Program-made: the position numbers and the translations under genes
The notes under the pieces: model-generated
Database searches by the model: none
Seen by the model: only the letters and a program-made list of their open reading frames with translations
What the model was told of the DNA's origin: nothing
Source of the DNA: Tubiluchus corallicola
Lineage: Eukaryota > Priapulida > Priapulimorpha > Priapulimorphida > Tubiluchidae
DNA: 48,096 nt
Assembly: GCA_030141605.1 (NCBI GenBank)
Contig: JAQGDQ010000140.1
Location: 468,501 to 516,596 of the forward strand
Reading direction: 5' to 3'
Part shown: in pieces, positions 1 to 11,918 of the stretch
Layout: each line of letters begins with the position of its first letter
Position numbering within the stretch: position 1 is the stretch's first letter

Positions 1-209
1 AGCAACTAAAGTTAGCTCTTTATTGTAACCACTGTCCTTTTGCTTGTGATAAACTAAATGTTAGTGTCACTTAAGGTAAAAGTCACTGCAACAAGTCATC
101 CATCAGTGGCACAAGTTTTGTATATATAGGTTGTCACTGACTTGGGCCGATTGGTCAGAAGATGAATTGGACACAAATCGGACCGGTATATTCAAGCGGT
201 GCACCCCTA
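1..209. mobile_element. Right end of a hAT-like DNA transposon or MITE (cut by window edge)
   Basis: The stretch ends with GCGGTGCACCCCTA at 196-209. Read on the other strand this begins TAGGGGTGCACCG, the form of hAT-superfamily terminal inverted repeats and similar to the element at 47056-47495. No matching left end is visible, so it probably lies before base 1. No transposase reading frame is visible. The superfamily call rests on the terminus alone. Confidence 0.4.
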
Positions 210-1458
210 CATGTAAGATGTTGTGTGTGTACGCATGCTAAGTATGACCTTGCCTACGAAATAGATGATCATTCAAATTTAGGAGGAAACATGAGTTACA
301 GTTGGTTTTGTATTATTAATTAATTAAGTTGTGATCCGGTCGTAAGTTGTATAGGTCGTAAGTGGACAACCACCCATACAAAAAATTAGTTCCTGCTACT
401 GATCATAACTGGAAACCCCAGGCAAGTGTTGGCCAAAGTACTGGTGGTAAAATAAGAAGAAATACTTCTATTCTACTCAATATGTTTTGATAGAAGCCAC
501 AAAAATCAACTAACGACAGCCTCCAACTGCCTAAATATTAAACAGGCTAAGCTCGCCCAGAGATAACACTTGGAACACTATACTAGGCTCTTGGCGACTG
601 AATTTTGCCAAACGGTTTAACTACTTGGTCATCAAGAAGCACACAGAAACTAATTAAAGTAAGTATGAGGCAAAGTACTACTTCGATTAAATCTTTTATT
701 GATTGCAACTACCACAATAAACACTTTCTATCATAGTACATCAGCTTTTGAAATTAAAATTGGAGGCGCTAGTATTGGGAGATAATAAATTAACCGTTTT
801 CATTTACATCGACAACCAAGTGGAAGTTATTCAACTCGATTCAATTCGAGTTAGGTTTATTCACATGCAAAACACCAGAAGCAACTTATACACTTTTAAT
901 GGGAAAGTTTTATCGAAAGGAAGCTAGTGGCTGATTCTGCATTGCGCTCATTAATTGCTGTCTGTGCGGATTACAGACGTTAAACCGGGTTTGATGAGAC
1001 GGCAGACGACATCGGTTCAATTTATTTCTTCGTCAATAAAGCAGATGCAACAACAAAACAAAGTCATTGCCGCATTACGTTGGCAACATCTGCCAAACTG
1101 CTGACCAAATCTAGTCGGTTGATGGCAATTACCTACAAGTGCACAGCAATAATATCTAGTTGTAGCCACTTTCTGCAAAGATTGACAAGAGCTAGATCAC
1201 AACATGGCCGTTTGCAGACAGAAAGCTAATGGCGGAAGGTCGTCACATTGACTGCTACAGAAAATTATACCATGCCTTGTGGAAGAATACACTATGGCAA
1301 AGAGCCAAAACACATAAAGGGATAAGCATTCATTCTAAAAAAACAGTCAATGCTAGGAGTTGGCTGCAATGTCTCTAGAGAACATGACAGTGTTACTTGC
1401 AGAATGCAAAAGGCAGAAAGATAGTGTGCAATGTGTTACAAAAAAGAATATTTATCAT
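210..1458. other. Gene-free stretch
   Basis: AT-rich DNA with stops in all frames. I see no exon with paired splice sites, no RNA gene and no clear repeat. Confidence 0.5.
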
Positions 1459-2222
1459 TTATTCTGTGACACAGTCATTTGAATTGTCTAAATCACAGTA
1501 AAGAACAGCAATGTCTGATCTAAACAATTTGCCGCTTTTACTGATGGTCGAGTCTCCCAAACAGTTGAGAGGAAGTTCAGGCAAATCCTTGGGACTGCCA
1601 AGTTCATCTTTTGTGATGCTAATTCCTGCCTGGAATTCACTCAAAGCTCTGTAGACCTTATCTATCTAGGAATCTCTGAATTCTGCTGGTCGTGTCTGTT
1701 CTCATCCGTAGAAATCTCATCACCTCTTCTGAGTAAAAGTTGAAGTACCTCAGTAGCACAAGTCATACTTAATGCACTCCCTTACTAACGGTGGAGCAGG
1801 GAAAAATTCCATCATTTGGGTCACTGCTTACCACACAGTTTCCTTTACAAACTGACCACTGGGCTGCTAGCATCCATCTTATTGAACATTTTCTTTAGCT
1901 CAGAGTGCCTTGCAAAATCGAAGGGCTTTTATGAAGATTAACTGAACATAGTGCGATGTTCTTTTGGCTTTTCCGCAATAATCCTCACGTTAAGCATTCC
2001 ATCTCTTGAGCTAATTTTGTTCAGAAAGTGCAAATGTTCAACAATAAACTGCTCTTCGTGAGAGCAGTGGTTAACATTTTCGTTTGTTTCAAAATTTTTG
2101 ATGAGAACATAACCGAGCGAGTCATGTTGGTCACTCGTTCAACTCTAGAATCTGTCTTGAAGTTGGACGAAGGTGTTTAAGCCTTTGATGAGAACGTAAT
2201 CTCTCTTGTGCTGTTGTGCTAA
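1459..2222 (-). pseudogene. Decayed coding region of unknown family
   Basis: The minus strand holds a chain of protein-like open pieces broken by stops and frame changes. From high to low coordinates: a piece reading HKRDYVLIKGLNTFVQLQ; an open run of about 65 codons containing HDSLGYVLIKNFE and FIVEHLHFLNKISSRDGM; one containing KPFDFARHSELKKMF; one containing EVLQLLLRRGDEISTDENR; and a final run with FQAGISITKDELGSPKD and FRSDIAVLYCDLDNSND that ends at a stop at 1459. The YVLIK motif occurs twice, pointing to an internal duplication. No intact ATG-to-stop gene remains. I do not recognise the family; an old transposon protein or a dead host gene would both fit. Spliced exons are possible, but the in-frame stops in the middle argue for decay. 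Confidence 0.35.
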
Positions 2223-3432
2223 CCAAAGTAACTTTTGAAAATAGCTTGTTTGAAAGTTAAATTTGGAAACAAAGACAACATTATTATTTACACATTTTCT
2301 GCTCCTGGCTCAACTATCAACACGGATGTACTGTATATCGCATGCTGTTGTTTACGTATCCACTATATCATAATGAAAACAACATGGAAAATGTATTATT
2401 CCATCCACCATTATTCCATGCTAGGTATACACAAGTGCTCACACTCACATGTTAATATATTGACAGCATCGTTTATTCCATATCAATAATGTCGAATAAC
2501 AGTACATCTCTACATGAATGTTTTGCCCGAAATCAATAGGAAATTGCACTTCTTGATCTAAGGGCATGTAACCTTAAAACATACAGTTAAATGAATTTAG
2601 CTACAACTCAAAAATGGTCAAACTAAAATAATTATGACTCCATTATTACTGTAAAGATAAACACTAAGAAAAACGTGATCAATTGACCAGGTAAATTATC
2701 TGGAAACATAAGTTGAGGAAAAGGCACAGAAAAGATTTACGTCATACGGAATTAATTGAAAAACATACATTAATGGAGAATGGACTGCAAAAACTCATTA
2801 AGATTTTCTTAATTAGTGCAGAAACCCTGCCAGTCATAGTCAGTTTTACCAGGCACGTAGAAAAAATAAGCACTAATGTCACGCAACCCGTGATCATGTT
2901 GCCAATAGTTTGAATTGAAGCTACTCACTGAGAGGAAAAATTTACCCAATGCTGTTGTCATAGCAACCCTTCTAGTTTGAAGCTGCACATGCAGGACTAT
3001 TTCCTGTACAAATGAGAAAATCTAGACAGAAGGAAGAAATAAAGCTAATATTTAGACAGGATTTTGCTGAGAGAAAGACTTGAAGGTTAGAAACATTGAG
3101 AAGGAAAACTGCCATGAATATCGAGATTTGCAATCAGAGGAATGGCTGTTCAAACAAGGCAGGATAAAATGCCTTTAATTAAATCTATCCCTTGCTGGGT
3201 ATGAGTGGCGTTCCACGAAAACTGTACACGTGAGTTGAACAACTTGAGATAACCAATTAGGTTCCCTAGGAACACAACTAAGTAAAAGCTTCAGTTTAGA
3301 GGACCTGAGTTCTATTCTCCAGCAATGTGAAAGAAAATAAAACACAAAACAGGAGTCCAATTTATTAATCAGCTAGCTGCATGTGCATAGAAATGTTGGA
3401 TAAAAACTAATATGCAGGTATATACCGACACC
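2223..3432. other. Gene-free stretch
   Basis: AT-rich. Short open frames here have no protein-like composition and no flanking splice signals. Confidence 0.45.
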
Positions 3433-3735
3433 CATGTGCAGGGTGTTCCAAAAGAAACTGTACAATAGTAACAAGAAAAATCATGAGACAAACTTTAAGA
3501 AATGAATTTTCTGCATTTTGTAGAAAATTATCGCACAGCATCTTTATGTGCAGCACTGTTTCTTCCGATCACTCTGCATTGCAACAAAGATAAATATGAC
3601 AATAAAATATACTCTTATAAACTTTCAAACAGCATTCACTCCTCGCTGCAAAATGCAGAAGTTTTCTTCGGTATGGTCATATAAACCCAAAGAGTAGGTT
3701 CTACATTTGGCGTTATACAACAAGATCGTAGGGGT

Positions 3736-3890
3736 CTTATTATTACTCCACTTTTTGCCCTGACAATTGCGACAATCATCGCGGTATGCTTCGAAAAACA
3801 GATACCATTTGAAATCTCTGGTATGACCCAGCAGAGGAGCAGAACCCAAACCCCGGAATCAAAAGCAGGCACAGAACCGATTGAGTAATC
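3736..3890 (-). mobile_element. tRNA-derived SINE, copy C (degraded head)
   Basis: Read on the minus strand, this segment shares its body with the two copies near 22.6 and 22.9 kb: the order GGTxATACCA, then a GACTTxAAAAATGG-like block, then GGxAAAAGTGGxGTAATAATAA. The upstream tRNA-like head is badly decayed here. The minus-strand open frames at 3625-3872 are accidents inside this element. Family membership is inferred by eye. Confidence 0.45.
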
Positions 3891-4009
3891 ATGTGTCGCA
3901 GTTACTGTTGTAGTTGTATGAAAAGTAATCAGCAGCAGAACTGAGGCATCTTAACTTCTACATGCTTGCCTTTACTGCATAAATATTAGGTTTTGTCCAG
4001 GTCATTTAA

Positions 4010-4075
4010 CCAACCATGGTTAGCAGATCCTTAATGGATGATCAAAGGTAGCAAGTTCGACTCCCACACTGGCTG
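4010..4075 (+). repeat. tRNA-like SINE head fragment
   Basis: GCAAGTTCGACTCCC at 4051-4065 matches the internal B box of pol III promoters, preceded by a poor A-box region. A full cloverleaf cannot be folded, so this is not a tRNA gene. It sits 120 bases from another SINE piece of opposite orientation. Confidence 0.35.
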
Positions 4076-4958
4076 TTCAGATTTAGTATTGTTCTTAAGA
4101 AATGGCAGCTTGCTGCTTGCACAATGTCCTGATGACTTTGAGAGAAAGACCTGACGTAGAAAGAACAATGATGTCAAGTATATTAACCTGAGTGTGTGCA
4201 CTCATGTAGTTCTGTCAGACTTGTAAGCCTGAAGTTTGGTCTCTATTAAAATGGACAGAACTCATCATCGGGTGAAAAAGAAGCAAAGTCATTTAAAAGA
4301 AGAAGCTGGAAATGCATAAGAATAGGCCTTTAGCGATTTTATACAATAGTTGTAATGATGACTTGATTTGTTTACACTGACAATCTGGAATGTCTTTCAA
4401 GTTCTGTCATTTCCGAGAATATGACCTTAGGAACTTACCATGCTCTTCAATTAGCTTAATTAGGTTAATTAAGGCCCTCTTCTCCAAACTATACATGGAC
4501 TACCAAAAAAATGTAACGAGAACAAATAAGGAAGAATCAATGGCAATCATACAACGTGAAGAAAGAGAAAGGAGATCAATGTCGGATTAACCGCAGAAGG
4601 TCCTAATTGGCTCAATCATAACAAAAAACATGACTGACAGAAAGCTGATGATCTTCTGAGGCTTTTAACATACCGAACGCTGATTGATTGACACATTTAT
4701 ATAAATAAAAACATGGCACTTTCTCAAGAAATATCCAATCAAGTCGTATGTACACCTTGTAGGGGACGTTCATACTCGTGATTCGAATAAGTATAGTTAG
4801 TACTCTTTTCTGTAGTTATGCTCCGTACACTATTAGGACGCTACCTTATTTGTGTGATATGATTTTATATAAGAATGATGTTGTATGATATTAAAATACA
4901 CAAGTTTGATATGATTTGGCAACACTGTCTGTTTTCAAATTAGATTCCGGAAATTTCT
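4076..4958. other. Gene-free stretch
   Basis: AT-rich sequence with no supported exon. The 66-codon plus-strand frame at 4390-4590 has no protein-like signal. Confidence 0.45.
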
Positions 4959-5722
4959 TCATATTTCACGCATATATACTACCCAGTTTTGACAATTACA
5001 TTTTCTTATTAGACATCCAAGTGTAATTAAAAACATCGTTAAGATCTGACAAGACAGAGCAAACAGGAAAGCGAGAACCAGAGTTGCAACACTTGACTTC
5101 GGACAAGCTCCAGCCTGGGTTTTGCAAGCAAAACACGAAGCTAGAAGCAGACTAACTAAGTATGTAAACAGAGAAATGTTATAAGCAAACAAGGCCACCA
5201 TAAAGAATTGACAACTGTGAGAGACAGAAGCCTGAAACTGGGAGGATTTGTTGTGAAGTGAAGTTGCAAAACTGTTGAATTTAATTCATTTCCTAACAGT
5301 ATGTAAGAAAAATAAATAAAATTTTAAGACGAAGTAAATGTAATGCAAAACAAGGATATTCTGACCTTTTCAAAAACAACAAATTTTGCCTTTGCCTATT
5401 TGAACAATAAGTAGATGACATAGTATTTAAGAGTACAATACGTTTTGCAGATTAGAAATGTTACAGTTCTTATAATAGTAAGTTATAAAAATTACAAAAG
5501 TAAATTTTGCTTAAATTGACAAAACAAGATTATCAACCAAAGACAAAGTACATTTTTCAAAGCACACATTTTAGTTATACCCAATAAAGTTTATTAAGTA
5601 AATTTACAAAAAATCAGATTTTGAAATACAAAGTCAATAAAATGAGCTTCCACATCCAGACATGTACAGAAACTTACAGTACTTCTGCTGATTCAAACGT
5701 GCTTTTTACGTTTGGAGTAGAA
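4959..5722 (-). CDS. Candidate two-exon gene, small two-helix membrane protein (5' end not found)
   Basis: The terminal exon is 5214-4959. It follows a good acceptor (CTGTCTCTCACAG) and runs open to a stop. It reads CQFFMVALFAYNISLF, then TYLVSLLLASCFACK, a short loop (TQAGACPK), a second hydrophobic run (SSVATLVLAFLFALSCQIL, TMFLITLGCLIRK) and ends near NWVVYMREI. This predicts two membrane segments joined by a Cys-containing loop, with a basic Cys-rich end. A phase-compatible upstream exon at 5722-5678 encodes STPNVKSTFESAEVL and ends at a strong donor (CT|GTAAGT); joining gives Leu at the junction. The intron would be about 460 bases. An ATG inside the terminal exon (5199-5201) could also start an 80-residue protein. 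I do not recognise the family. Lack of a clear first exon and of an AATAAA signal keeps confidence moderate. Confidence 0.4.
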
Positions 5723-5891
5723 CTAATATTTTTCCATTTTCGTTACTTGAAAATGGTTGCTATATATTATACTAACCGTTATTTTTCACTTTTGCATTTT
5801 TCCCTCTCTGCCTCTCAAACATATGGCACAAGGATACAACAAAACAACCAGATCATACAAATATGGCCATAGCCGCCATGTGCAAAAAATA

Positions 5892-5918
5892 TGACGTCAC
5901 ATTTTGGAACTGACGTCA
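5892..5918. promoter_or_regulatory. Pair of perfect CRE octamers
   Basis: TGACGTCA occurs at 5892-5899 and again at 5911-5918, 19 bases apart start to start. This palindrome is the consensus site for CREB/ATF bZIP factors. The pair lies about 170 bases upstream of the minus-strand exon ending at 5722. It may equally be part of a short repeat. Confidence 0.3.
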
Positions 5919-6138
5919 CATAAAAAAATGAATTTCGGCAATTCATGCACAACGTATTTTTGCTACCATCATGCAAAAAGTTTTTTACGTCATGTTAAAA
6001 AAATGCCCGCACTTGACTTTTTATAACACATCAGAACAAAAACAAACAACTGACAAAATCCTCATCATTACGATGCGAGTGGTCATTTTGTAAAACTGAC
6101 ACTTCAACACAGGACAGGAATTGTTATAGGCACTGAAA

Positions 6139-6450
6139 AACTAAACCCAGTGATCAATGTGTATGAAGTTTTTTCAATGTAATTACTAAAACTAAAACCC
6201 TGTGATCAAGGTGTATGAAGTTTTTTTCAATGTAATTACTAAAACTAAAACCCAGTGATCAAGGTGTATGAAGTTTTTTCAATGTAATTACTAAAACTAA
6301 AACCCAGTGATCAAGGTGTATGAAGTTTTTTTAAATGTAATTACTAAAACTAAAACCCAGTGATCAAGGTGTATGAAGTTTTTTTAAATGTGATTACTAA
6401 AACTAAAACCCAGTGATCAAGGTGTATGAAGTTTTTTCAATGTGATTACT
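6139..6450. repeat. 52-53 bp minisatellite, about six copies
   Basis: The landmark TGATCAA recurs at 6151, 6203, 6256, 6308, 6361 and 6414, giving a period of 52 or 53 bases. Each unit has CTAAAACCCAGTGATCAAGG, then GTGTATGAAG, a T-run of 6-7 bases and AATGTAATTACTAAAA. The period varies mainly because the T-run changes by one base. Copies differ by only a few substitutions, so expansion is fairly recent. Confidence 0.9.
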
Positions 6451-6605
6451 ACTAATCAATGTAATTGCTACTAATTACATCATACCGTGATGTCATGTCT
6501 CATATACTATCATTACCATAAAGAAAATAACTGCATTGCAGAGTACTACAGAGACAAATGGTTTAATTTTATTATTGACACTTCCTGTTCATTCAATGTC
6601 ACTCT

Positions 6606-6649
6606 CCTACAATTATTATCACTAGATTTTATACGGCCATAATTGTAGG
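6606..6649. repeat. 11-bp perfect inverted repeat (hairpin)
   Basis: CCTACAATTAT at 6606-6616 and its reverse complement ATAATTGTAGG at 6639-6649, with a 22-base loop. No function can be assigned. Confidence 0.5.
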
Positions 6650-8339
6650 CTCGAAATCAATGAGTTGGTCAATATTATTCCACGATTACTGACTGTGAAT
6701 GGAAACAATAATAACCAATGCAAACATTCCGTTGCGAGATTTTGCGGGGGGAAAAGAAAAATCAACTTTTGGCGGAAAACAAATAAAATAGAAAATCAGT
6801 TTCACATTATTAATTAATTCATCTGTGAAAATAGCAATGCTGTTTAAATAATAAAATCAATTGTCAGGTCTCCCTAAGTGAACAAAGTATGGTCTAGATC
6901 ATACATGAAGTTACCCATTTTTGTTTTAAAAATGAAGAAGGATACATAGGAAAGTATCATTTTGCCACATTTTGTACTGCACTTTAGCTAGACATACATG
7001 TATATAAGTCAGTACACCGTACTTGTAAACACAGAATTGTCTATGTAGGCTACATTTACATTGCAAATGGGAATGCAGTCAAGGACATATCCCTACTATA
7101 TCTCATAAGTTCGTGTAGTTAAATGTATAAACAAACACTATATCGAGTGTATACATACAATATTTATTCTCATTACAAAAGTATGCAGGCCTAGCTATCA
7201 ACGAAAAAATCCAATTTTCCATTTTTAAGGCTTATTTCATGACCTTTTTAATGCTCATTTTTAAAGATTGTCGGCATTGCTTTGATTAGCGACGGGACGA
7301 TACCAAAATTTCTAACGATTTTCTTAGTGATTCAGATTCCGATTCCTGGATGAATATTATTTTACTGTAAAAGTTTCTCTAAAGTGGTGATACTCGAAAG
7401 TTTCAATATTGTAGTTTGAAAAGTTAATACTTAACGTTATGAGCACAACAGTATAGTGACAGAAAGTATTATATTGTTGATTTTGTCTTGAATTGACTCA
7501 AGTGAGTTTGAAAATTTCAGGGCAGCAACAATTTCACGAAATAAGAAGCCAGAAGAAAAATCCTGTATTTATAAGCAGCTATTCTAGCGTTACGGATGTC
7601 TGGTCTGACACTATGAGAAGCACCGAAAATCGAGTAGGGCCTATCAATCTACGAACAAAGTTATTAGCATTTAGAAACCAGTTGCGAGAATTGCCGAGAA
7701 CATCAAGTGAATCTCCATAGTAGTATAACGTCATTTTGGGAACGACTGTGTTTCTATACTTTGTTCAAATACCATCTTTGGCAAGCTTTTTAAAGGCTAA
7801 ATATGCAAATGACTTTGATGGTCAGATTCAAACTCATGAAGTAAGAACTCAGACTTAGAACCGGACTCAAATAGAGAAGATTTGGGCAGTTAGACTTCAC
7901 TGGTAAAAATATACATCCCAATGCTGTTTTGCATCATGTTTATTTCTTGAAATCACTTAAACAGAAATCACTCAAAAAACTGAGTAAAGAGAAAAACGAT
8001 TATTATAATTGGCCCAAGTAATATGATAGTTAACGATAAATACCTTCATTCGGTGATGTGTAGAGTTTTTTACACAATTCTTGCACACCTCCGTACGATT
8101 CTTGTATCTTTTCGCATGCCTCAGCTCCCCGAAGCTCCATTAAATCTTGGAGCTCCTTCACAGTCACCCCGAACTGCACCGATTTGCTTTCTTCCACCAT
8201 CTTGCTCTAATCGTGAGCTAATCCGCCCTAAAAAATTGAAACGAATTACTAAGATATTGTTTCATGCACTTTACGTATCAAAGTCAGGCAACTAAAGCTA
8301 TCTAAAGGTAGCAAATGAGAAACAGTCAACACGGGGTTT
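6650..8339. other. Mostly gene-free stretch with one possible old DNA element
   Basis: GACGGGACGATACCAAAA at about 7279 resembles the edge of the GGGATGTTAA-type MITEs found at 23 and 27.6 kb, but no second end is clear. A plus-strand open run at about 7520-7720 follows an AG acceptor-like site and includes SSVTDVWSDTMRSTEN and LLAFRNQLRELPRT. It has no partner exon that I can find. Confidence 0.3.
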
Positions 8340-8390
8340 GAACTTGAACCACAGACTTCTGAATGACAAGCCCAACCAGGCACACAGTCA
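8340..8390 (-). repeat. tRNA-like SINE head fragment
   Basis: On the minus strand the order is GTGCCTGGTTGG (A-box-like), an anticodon-arm-like segment, then GGTTCAAGTTC (B-box-like). The arms do not pair well enough for a functional tRNA. Confidence 0.4.
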
Positions 8391-8665
8391 CTTATGATCA
8401 AGCCAAGGCAGTCTTAATTTAATTATAATAATTCATGAAACAAACCAATATTTCCAAGGGGCTACTGTTACTTCACTCATAATACTTGATACTAGAGTAG
8501 TTATATATAGATTAAATAGATAAACCAAAGTACACCAATCATTAACTGAGAGTTTATTAATGAAGATTATAAAAGAGTTAATTAGCAAGTGCATTAAAAT
8601 GAGTATAGAAAATCAGCTATCTTAATAAGCTATTAAGATTAAATGCTGGCCTGCCTTGACCACAA

Positions 8666-8735
8666 GGTTGTGTGTGGCCTAGTTGTTACAGAAGAAGGTT
8701 CCTTGCAATATGAGGCTTCTTGCTTCAAATCTAGA
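8666..8735 (+). repeat. tRNA-like SINE head fragment
   Basis: TGGCCTAGTTGTTAC at 8675-8689 is a good A box and TGCTTCAAATC at 8721-8731 a B box, at tRNA-like spacing. The T-arm does not pair, so this is a SINE promoter relic rather than a tRNA gene. Confidence 0.4.
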
Positions 8736-8929
8736 CTATACTTTTTCACAATTTGTGTCCCTCTTGATCAACCTTAGTTTCAAAAATTTAACAATGATTA
8801 GGATTTCACGTTCAATGAATAAACTAGAAATTAGAATTACAAGTGCTCCATTAACACTCAGAAAAATACCAGACACTAGCAGTAGGTCTTCACTGAAGTG
8901 GTGCATTAGCAAAGTTAAAGGTACAAAAA

Positions 8930-9187
8930 TTAGGTACAGTCAACAACAAAATGTGAGACTAACTGCAGACCCATTTGCTCCATGAGATCTTTGATTCTGT
9001 ACAAATAAAATGGACACGGCAGCCCCAATGTCTCTTTTGTATAAGGACCAAGAGATTCAAGAGTAACCCATTGGTCTAACTGAAGGAAACTCAAGTAGAA
9101 CCAAACCTTGTCCCCAGGTGTTCCAACCAACAATCTATTGGTCTTAATCAGATGGAATCCAATACCTACGAGGTGACAGTTCAACAT
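8930..9187 (-). CDS. Unrecognised 85-codon open frame, possible exon
   Basis: An ATG-initiated minus-strand frame with balanced composition: after GTPGDKVWFYLSFLQLDQ it continues WVTLESLGPYTKETLGLP, then CPFYLYRIKDLMEQMGLQL, and ends at TAA. It contains few of the Asn/Lys/Ile runs typical of chance frames in this AT-rich DNA. No signal peptide, membrane segment or family motif is visible. Possible splice sites exist inside it but no partner exon was found. The 100-codon plus-strand frame overlapping it begins inside a SINE head and is less convincing. A transposon remnant is an alternative. Confidence 0.25.
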   Translation of the reverse strand: MLNCHLVGIGFHLIKTNRLLVGTPGDKVWFYLSFLQLDQWVTLESLGPYTKETLGLPCPFYLYRIKDLMEQMGLQLVSHFVVDCT

Positions 9188-10029
9188 CAGTCAAAACTTA
9201 GATAAATGCAAATTTAGAAATCACAAAACTGAACGCCAAATTCCACACCAAAAACTGCAAAGTTGATAATGATGTTTAGTAAATGTTTACACTGGTTATT
9301 CAGTGAAATTATACTAATCTAATATTGACGCTGGACATTGATCTAATTCTAGTGGAGGAAGATGTAATTTAACCACACGGATCAATACCGGAGAGATCTA
9401 TCTCGGCAAACACTCCAAACAGTAAGACATTTACTCCTGTTGACTTGTAAGACTAGTAGATTACTGCCGTCATTAGTCTGTATGCCAAACACTATTTCCG
9501 GGCTCGAGAGTCGCGTGTAGTTTGTACATAATCTAAATGCATGGAAATCCAGACTTATTATCAATTTCCAATTAGTCCTTTTAACATATGTGGCAGTAAG
9601 CATTGAATCGGTAAAAATGAAGATGTTTAATTTGCAGAGAATGTCACTAAAATGGACGAAACATCATCAGACGATCATTGCAGAGAGGCGTGTATACAGC
9701 TGCAGCCAGAAAACCATCAAACATAACACCACAGCAAACAAGGAGCACACCATTAGCCATGGTATCACTTGTTTCATCCATAAAACATGAATTGACATAT
9801 GCATAATGCATGCGCTTGATTATTATCACTGCTGCTGCAGTGTCAGCCAACCATCTTGAGCTCCGCAATAAAATTAAGTGGATGGAATTGACTTTAAAAT
9901 GTGCCGTAAAATAAACGGCTGGCGTTCACGGAAACGCGGAACAGTGAAAAATTATTTTTAATAGGCACCTTAATAGAGCAATTTGCTGCAGCTGAAACTG
10001 AATAAAAGCTGCTGAATAATAATGTGGCA
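9188..10029. other. Gene-free stretch
   Basis: Short frames on both strands around 9.4-9.87 kb lack splice support and family motifs. Nothing else is seen. Confidence 0.4.
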
Positions 10030-10103
10030 ATGTGGTAATCTAGTGTCTCATATCTTATTCTAATCTCTGACAAGTTTGACTGCCCGAGTTCAACTCCTCG
10101 GTT
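10030..10103 (+). repeat. tRNA-like SINE head fragment
   Basis: GTGGTAATCTAGTGTC resembles an A box and GAGTTCAACTCC at 10086-10097 a B box. The central arm is AT-rich and unpaired, so a working tRNA is unlikely. Confidence 0.35.
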
Positions 10104-11918
10104 ACCTATCTTAACTTAGTCGCTGTGATAAAACTGCAATGTGTACAGTAATGACGATATTAGAATCTCAAGACGTTTCAAAAATTTTAAGAACGTCAAT
10201 TAACTTTCATGATATGTCAGCTTCCATTAAAATTAATAAGCCTGTTCCTTTGTTGCATTAATAAAACGCTGAATATTTAATTTTAACTTGTGGTGTCCAT
10301 GATCAAGTTTCACTTTGCTCAACTTTATTTATTTTAGACAAACATGGCCTCCAGAGCTCTCACAATTAAAAATTTATTCAGGGACTGAAGTCAAGAATGT
10401 TTCAAATTTGCTAGTTTTCTGAATTTTGTTATAATTATTGTGATGAAGACTACACGCATAATATAATGAATGAATGATTATACGAATAAGTATCTGTTAG
10501 TATTGTACTTATGTACACTGTTCAGTAGTCATTGTTATAACAAAATAAATAATTGAATTTAACTGAATTGTAACCACTTATGGATATTTATAAAGTTTGA
10601 TAATAACAGTTGAAAATGGCATTATAAGGAATGAAAAATCGAGACAACTTCCAAATTCACAAAGCCTCTATAAAACCGTCAAAAATGACCAATTTACTAC
10701 AGGCAATAATAGTGAGTGCATCACGAAATCGCTACAAGTGGACAATATATGTATCAAAGATCAAACACAAATACAAGAGCTGGCAGCAAGTTAACACTAG
10801 ATAACAGTTATAGTTATGTAAATCCAATCTTACAGAAATCACAGTAAAACTATCTAGTATAAAAGCTAGTATCTAGTATAGTATAGTAGTAAAAAGCAAG
10901 GGCTATCTTGATTATTATAAAACGTTATTGTACAGAAAAACTTTCCTTTGTTTAATGTAAATTCCAATTATTCATGTAACTGTGCTCCGGTAACTATGTT
11001 TAATTTGGTTATCATGTCTTCTTTAGACAAATGATTACGCACATCAGAGCTGGAGGAGTTTGTCTCTTGCAGTTTTTGTATCTTTTAATCAAGACCCAAA
11101 TCAATCAATCAATCAATCACTTGTTTTTCCATTATCAGAGGCCAATAACTGTCCTCAGCGTAGAAACCAGTGATGAAAGGCCTGAGAGTTTGATCCATAA
11201 AAATAACGTAAAAGAAGCTTAATGTAGCCACGCATTCTTTGATCAGCAAAGGACTGCAGGGATCTGATCCCAAATCAGACCCGACAAATGATATTTTAGT
11301 TACCATATTGCTATAAAAAACTTCACAGTGATAGTCATCACGAACAACTATCATTTCATTAAGAACATTCACTTCGCTATTAATGTCAGCAATAAAGCTT
11401 TCATATTATGGATTAAGTCTTCAAGTCCACTTAGTCATACAACATTGTTATTACACACAATATTATTGTTAGGACAAAAAATAGAGAAATTATTTAAATG
11501 ATTTGACGAGGTTTTAGCAGAGATAAATTTCAACAGTGGAAAACGCTTATTAATTACACTATTTGTACAGTTACACTATATATAGCTTTGTTTTAAGAAT
11601 GTCTAGAAACAAAAATTCTGCCAAAATACATGTAATATGATAACATTTATTTATTTGTAATTTATTTCATAACAGGTATGAGGTGATAGTAACCAGTTTA
11701 TTCTCCAATATGTATTCTTAATTTGCATAATGTATAAATCCCTGAAAAATCTTTACCTTCCAAATGCCATAAAGGGCACCAAAATGTTTTAATAATGATG
11801 GTTAAACAGAGTACTCTCCAGTTTTTGTAATGGCATAGTTTCTAATTTATTCAGGTATTCCAAAATCCCAAATTCACCTGTTAACGTAGGATTTAAAAGT
11901 TTAAAATGGCAAATAATT
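10104..11918. other. Gene-free stretch with an AATC microsatellite
   Basis: About five units of AATC lie at 11100-11119. The remaining DNA is AT-rich with no supported exon or RNA gene. Confidence 0.45.

Noticed and set aside
3625-3872. Two overlapping minus-strand frames next to CAGGGTGTTCCAAAAGA at 3439, first taken as a mariner-like transposase
   Set aside because: The frames fall in a SINE copy that matches 22.6 kb, and no right-hand terminal repeat is present.
7493-7720. 75-codon plus-strand frame with some protein-like stretches
   Set aside because: It lacks an ATG start and a partner exon, and it follows possible transposon debris.
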